The notes beneath the pieces are model-generated. The model was given only the letters and a program-made list of their open reading frames with translations, made no database searches and was not told where the DNA came from. A program made the position numbers and the translations under genes. DNA of 64,000 nucleotides from Crossaster papposus (lineage: Eukaryota > Echinodermata > Asteroidea > Velatida > Solasteridae), in NCBI GenBank assembly GCA_037893245.1, contig JBAIAA010000904.1, positions 434,001 through 498,000 on the forward strand, read 5' to 3'. This document shows, in pieces, positions 60,701 to 64,000 of the stretch (position 1 is its first letter; every line of letters begins with the position of its first letter).

Positions 60701-60799
60701 ATCATCCCAAAAAAAGGACAAAACACCATCTACCCAAGAAAACACAGACTCACTAGCAAATAGCCAAAAAACATCAAGAAAATCCAAAAACACACCAAC

Positions 60800-63700
60800 A
60801 TGACTCTTATTTTCATAATGATTCTTATCCTACAATGGAACGCCCAGTCTTTGTTAGCTCATGGAAAAGAATTTAAAAACTGCATTAACACTTGGAAAGA
60901 AAAAACAGATGTCATCTGTATACAGGAAACATGGCTCAAAGAAAACAAACAATTTACTTTTCCTGGCTATAACATATATAGACATGACAGAAATAAAAAC
61001 GACCCTAAAAGTAAAGGTGGAGGATGCGCTTTCTTGGTCAAACGAGACATTGCATTATACCCTAGGTGATAATAACTCTGTTGAATATCAAATTGGGGAA
61101 CTCTATGATACACAGAAAAATAAAATTACTATTATAAATATTTACAACCCATGTAATATTCTGGACACCAAAACTCTTAAAGATATCCTTGATAAAACTG
61201 ATCATTCTTGTATAGTGTGTGGTGACCTCAATGGTCATAACCCCTTGTGGGGTAGTTCAAAACTCGACCATAATGGCAAAATCATCGAAGATGTGATTAT
61301 TGATACTGACATGGTCTGTGTTAACTCTGGTGAGGGCACAAGAGTTGACACGGCACATGGTACACTCTCCTGTATCGATATCACCTTCGTTACGCCTAAC
61401 ATAGCTGCCAAATGTAACTGGAAAGTTCTTAATGATACATTGGGAAGCGACCACTGTCCTATAATTATTGATGTCAACCACCCTATTCAGAAAAACCTTT
61501 ACAGAAATAGCCCAAAATGGTCCTATAAAAAAGCCGACTGGAACAAATTCGAGGACGCCTGTCACCAATATATTACTAAACCTAATGAGTCGGATACTGT
61601 CGACAAAATGTATGACAACTTCCTTTGCCAAATTGATACTGCCATGACTTATTCTATTCCTAAAACCAACCCCAACCACCCTAAACCTCCTTCCTCTTGG
61701 TGGAACGACGAATGTCAGCAAGCTATTCTCAACAAAAAAGAAGCCCTTAAAACTCTCAGGAAGACTTTTCTTCCATCTGATCTTATTAGTTACAAGAGAG
61801 CTTGTGCTATAGCAAAGAAAACTATCAATAACGCTAAACGAAAAGATTGGCAGATTTTCTGTAATGACATCAACCCCAAAACAAACACTAAAATTATTTG
61901 GAATAAAATCAAACGTATCCAGAAAACCCGCATTGTCAACAGTATCCCTGTCCTCCATCACAACAACACAGATGCCATCACTGATGGAGAAAAGGCTGAA
62001 GCACTTGCTGACAATTTCACTAGAATTAGCAGTACTAATAATTACCGCCCCTCTTTTATCCCTATTAAAGACAAGGCTGAAAAAGACTTCACTATTGATA
62101 ATAATAATGACAGTGTCATCAATGAACCTTTTAACATACAGGAATTAAATCATGCCATCCATTCTTCTAAATGTACCTCTCCTGGAAAAGATGGTATCAG
62201 TAATATTGTGTTGAAACACCTTCCTATTAAAATTCGTCACTTCTTACTTGTTATTATCAACTTCATCTGGCACACTTCTGCTTGTCCTAAGCAATGGAAG
62301 AATGCAATCCTCATTCCCATTTTGAAACCTGGAAAAGACCCGGCTAACCCATCTTCTTACAGACCCATTGCATTAACCTCCACATTCTGTAAAATCATGG
62401 AGCGTATGGTGAACTCCCGCCTTCTTTGGTATATGGAAACTCATAACTTTCTTTCCAAATCTCAGAGTGGCTTCAGAAAGGGAAGGAGCACCAAAGATCA
62501 TTTACTCAACCTTGAAACTTCTATTAATAAAGCCCGCTCTAACAAAAAGAGCACTCTAGCTGTTTTTCTTGATTTAGAAAAGGCATATGATATGTTATGG
62601 CGGAAAGGTATTATTATTAAATTGCATTCTTTGGGTATATCTGGACGCATCACCAAATGGATTAATAACTTCCTTGGCGACAGAAAAATTCAAGTCCGTA
62701 TCAACAATCTTTTCTCTAAAGAAAGAACCTTAGAAAACGGAGTCCCTCAGGGAAGTGTCATTAGTCCACTTCTGCATGTTCAACATTGCTGTTAACGATC
62801 TCGTCAAAGAAGTCACCGATGTCAATGTCTCGCAATACGCTGATGATATTGCCATCTGGAAATCAAATAGAAACATTCCTTACTTACAAAAGAAAATCCA
62901 ACATAACCTTGATAATATTAATACATGGTGTGAAAGATGGGGATTTAAACTATCTATCCCCAAAACAAATGCTGTTCTTTTCACAAATAAACTGAAATAC
63001 CCACCTATCTCTTTACACATTTATAATTTAGCGATCAAAATGAGCTCCTCTGCGAAATTTTTAGAACTAATTTTCGACAATAAACTCACCTGGAAAAATC
63101 ATATTGATAATATTATCACCAAATGTAAAATGAGACTTAATATCTTGCGTTGCATCTGTGGCAACTCCTGGGGAGCCGAGTGCAAAACGCTCTATCAACT
63201 ATATACGGCACTTATAAAACCCATCCTTGAATACGGATGTGTGGCGTTCGACTCGGTCTCCCCGACAATCAAACACAATCTTGACACCATCCAATACCAA
63301 GCTTTAAAGATTTGTACAGGGGCCGTCCAAAGTACCCCACTTTACAGGCTTCAAACCGAATGTGGAGATCACCCACTAGCATTACGTCGACAGTTTTTAA
63401 GCGATCTTTACGGAATAAAAATTAACTCTATAAACAACAACCCTAATGATCACTTCAACCGAGATAACTGGCAAAAACACTATTTTGCCGACAAATGGAA
63501 TACCTCTACACGATACATCCCCTTTGAAGCAAGGATATCCCATTATCCTGGTCTTAACACCTTTCCTTTAAATGACCCCCTTCCTTTCTGGCACTATACT
63601 AATCCTCAAATCTCAACTGAAATCCACTCTCTCGTGGCACATACTGACAGTATACATGAAAAAAGAAATATTAGTCTGGAATTAATCAACACTAAATGGA

Positions 63701-64000
63701 ACAACAGTCTTCAGATTTATACAGATGGCTCACTTAATCCTACCCATGATACGGTGGGCTGCGGAGTACACATCCCACAACTGAAATATTCTAAAGCTTC
63801 CCGACTCAACAACGGAGTGTCTATTTTTACCTCGGAACTCTTTGCCATTCTTCTATCTCTGGAATGGATTGAAGATGTTAAACCCCTTTATTCCTGCATC
63901 TTTAGTGACTGCCTCAGTGCCTTACAAGCTATTTCCAAACATTTTCCTGTACATAAAATTGTTTGTGATATACGACATACTCTTATCAATATCCTTAATC
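60800..64000 (+). pseudogene. ORF2 of an I/Nimb-type LINE: endonuclease, RT, RNase H (runs off window)
   Basis: Begins at 60800. The APE endonuclease (LQWNAQSLL, ICIQETWLKE, CGDLNGHN, SDHCPIIID) is crossed by a frameshift at about 61010-61069. RT motifs are SPGKDGISN, YRPIALTSTF, FLDLEKAYDM and GVPQGSVISPLL. A second shift near 62775 follows, after which the frame is open to the window end with an intact YADD. RNase H is present (YTDGSLNP, TSELFAILLSLEW, FSDCLSAL), which separates this element from the CR1/L2-like LINE in unit 2 and places it in the I superfamily. Its 3' end lies outside the window. Confidence 0.9.

Noticed and set aside
60138..60793. Minus-strand hydrophobic frames opposite LINE ORF1 (also 61257-61961)
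   Set aside because: They are antisense to zinc-knuckle and endonuclease coding sequence, with composition expected from a reverse complement.

Overview
The window is animal nuclear DNA. It is AT-rich, holds spliced genes with consensus introns and is dense in transposable elements of purely eukaryotic types. The only host genes I can support are three head-to-tail paralogues of a RING/B-box/coiled-coil/NHL protein (TRIM-NHL class). Large TRIM-NHL expansions are known in invertebrate deuterostomes (echinoderms, hemichordates, lancelets) and in bivalves. The frequent ACATGTA-type words, the DIRS-like and I/Nimb-like retroelements and the pearl/HINE-like array also suit a marine invertebrate. 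I cannot name the species.

The main layout is a tandem segmental duplication. Unit 1 (about 1850-17724), unit 2 (about 24021-42603) and unit 3 (about 42604-58565) carry the same landmarks in the same order: a non-coding upstream block with poly-C tracts and a decayed LINE piece, a TRIM-NHL gene on the minus strand with one intron, then a downstream block with a small foldback element, a CACGTG/poly-G/poly-C site and a tRNA-like sequence. The TRIM genes lie at 9839-12572, 29484-32244 and 52787-55651. All three are open and have intact zinc ligands and splice sites.

The units differ mainly by transposon insertions, so an element in one unit often has its empty site preserved in another. Examples are a roughly 6.3 kb DIRS-like tyrosine-recombinase retroelement between units 1 and 2, a full-length CR1/L2-like LINE in unit 2 that itself carries a nested 2.6 kb array of 175-bp repeats, a 1.1 kb foldback with near-perfect 308-bp arms in unit 2, two Kolobok-like elements in unit 1 (one with nine copies of a GACTGACATTAC motif, all in one orientation), tiny piggyBac-like TTAA elements, and several other MITEs. 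After unit 3, an I/Nimb-type LINE on the plus strand (about 59250 to the window end) is frameshifted several times and runs off the edge.

No rRNA gene, intact tRNA, CRISPR array or bacterial-type operon is present. The TRIM-NHL proteins are predicted E3 ubiquitin ligases that could act in RNA- or pathogen-recognition pathways. That role rests on family knowledge only.
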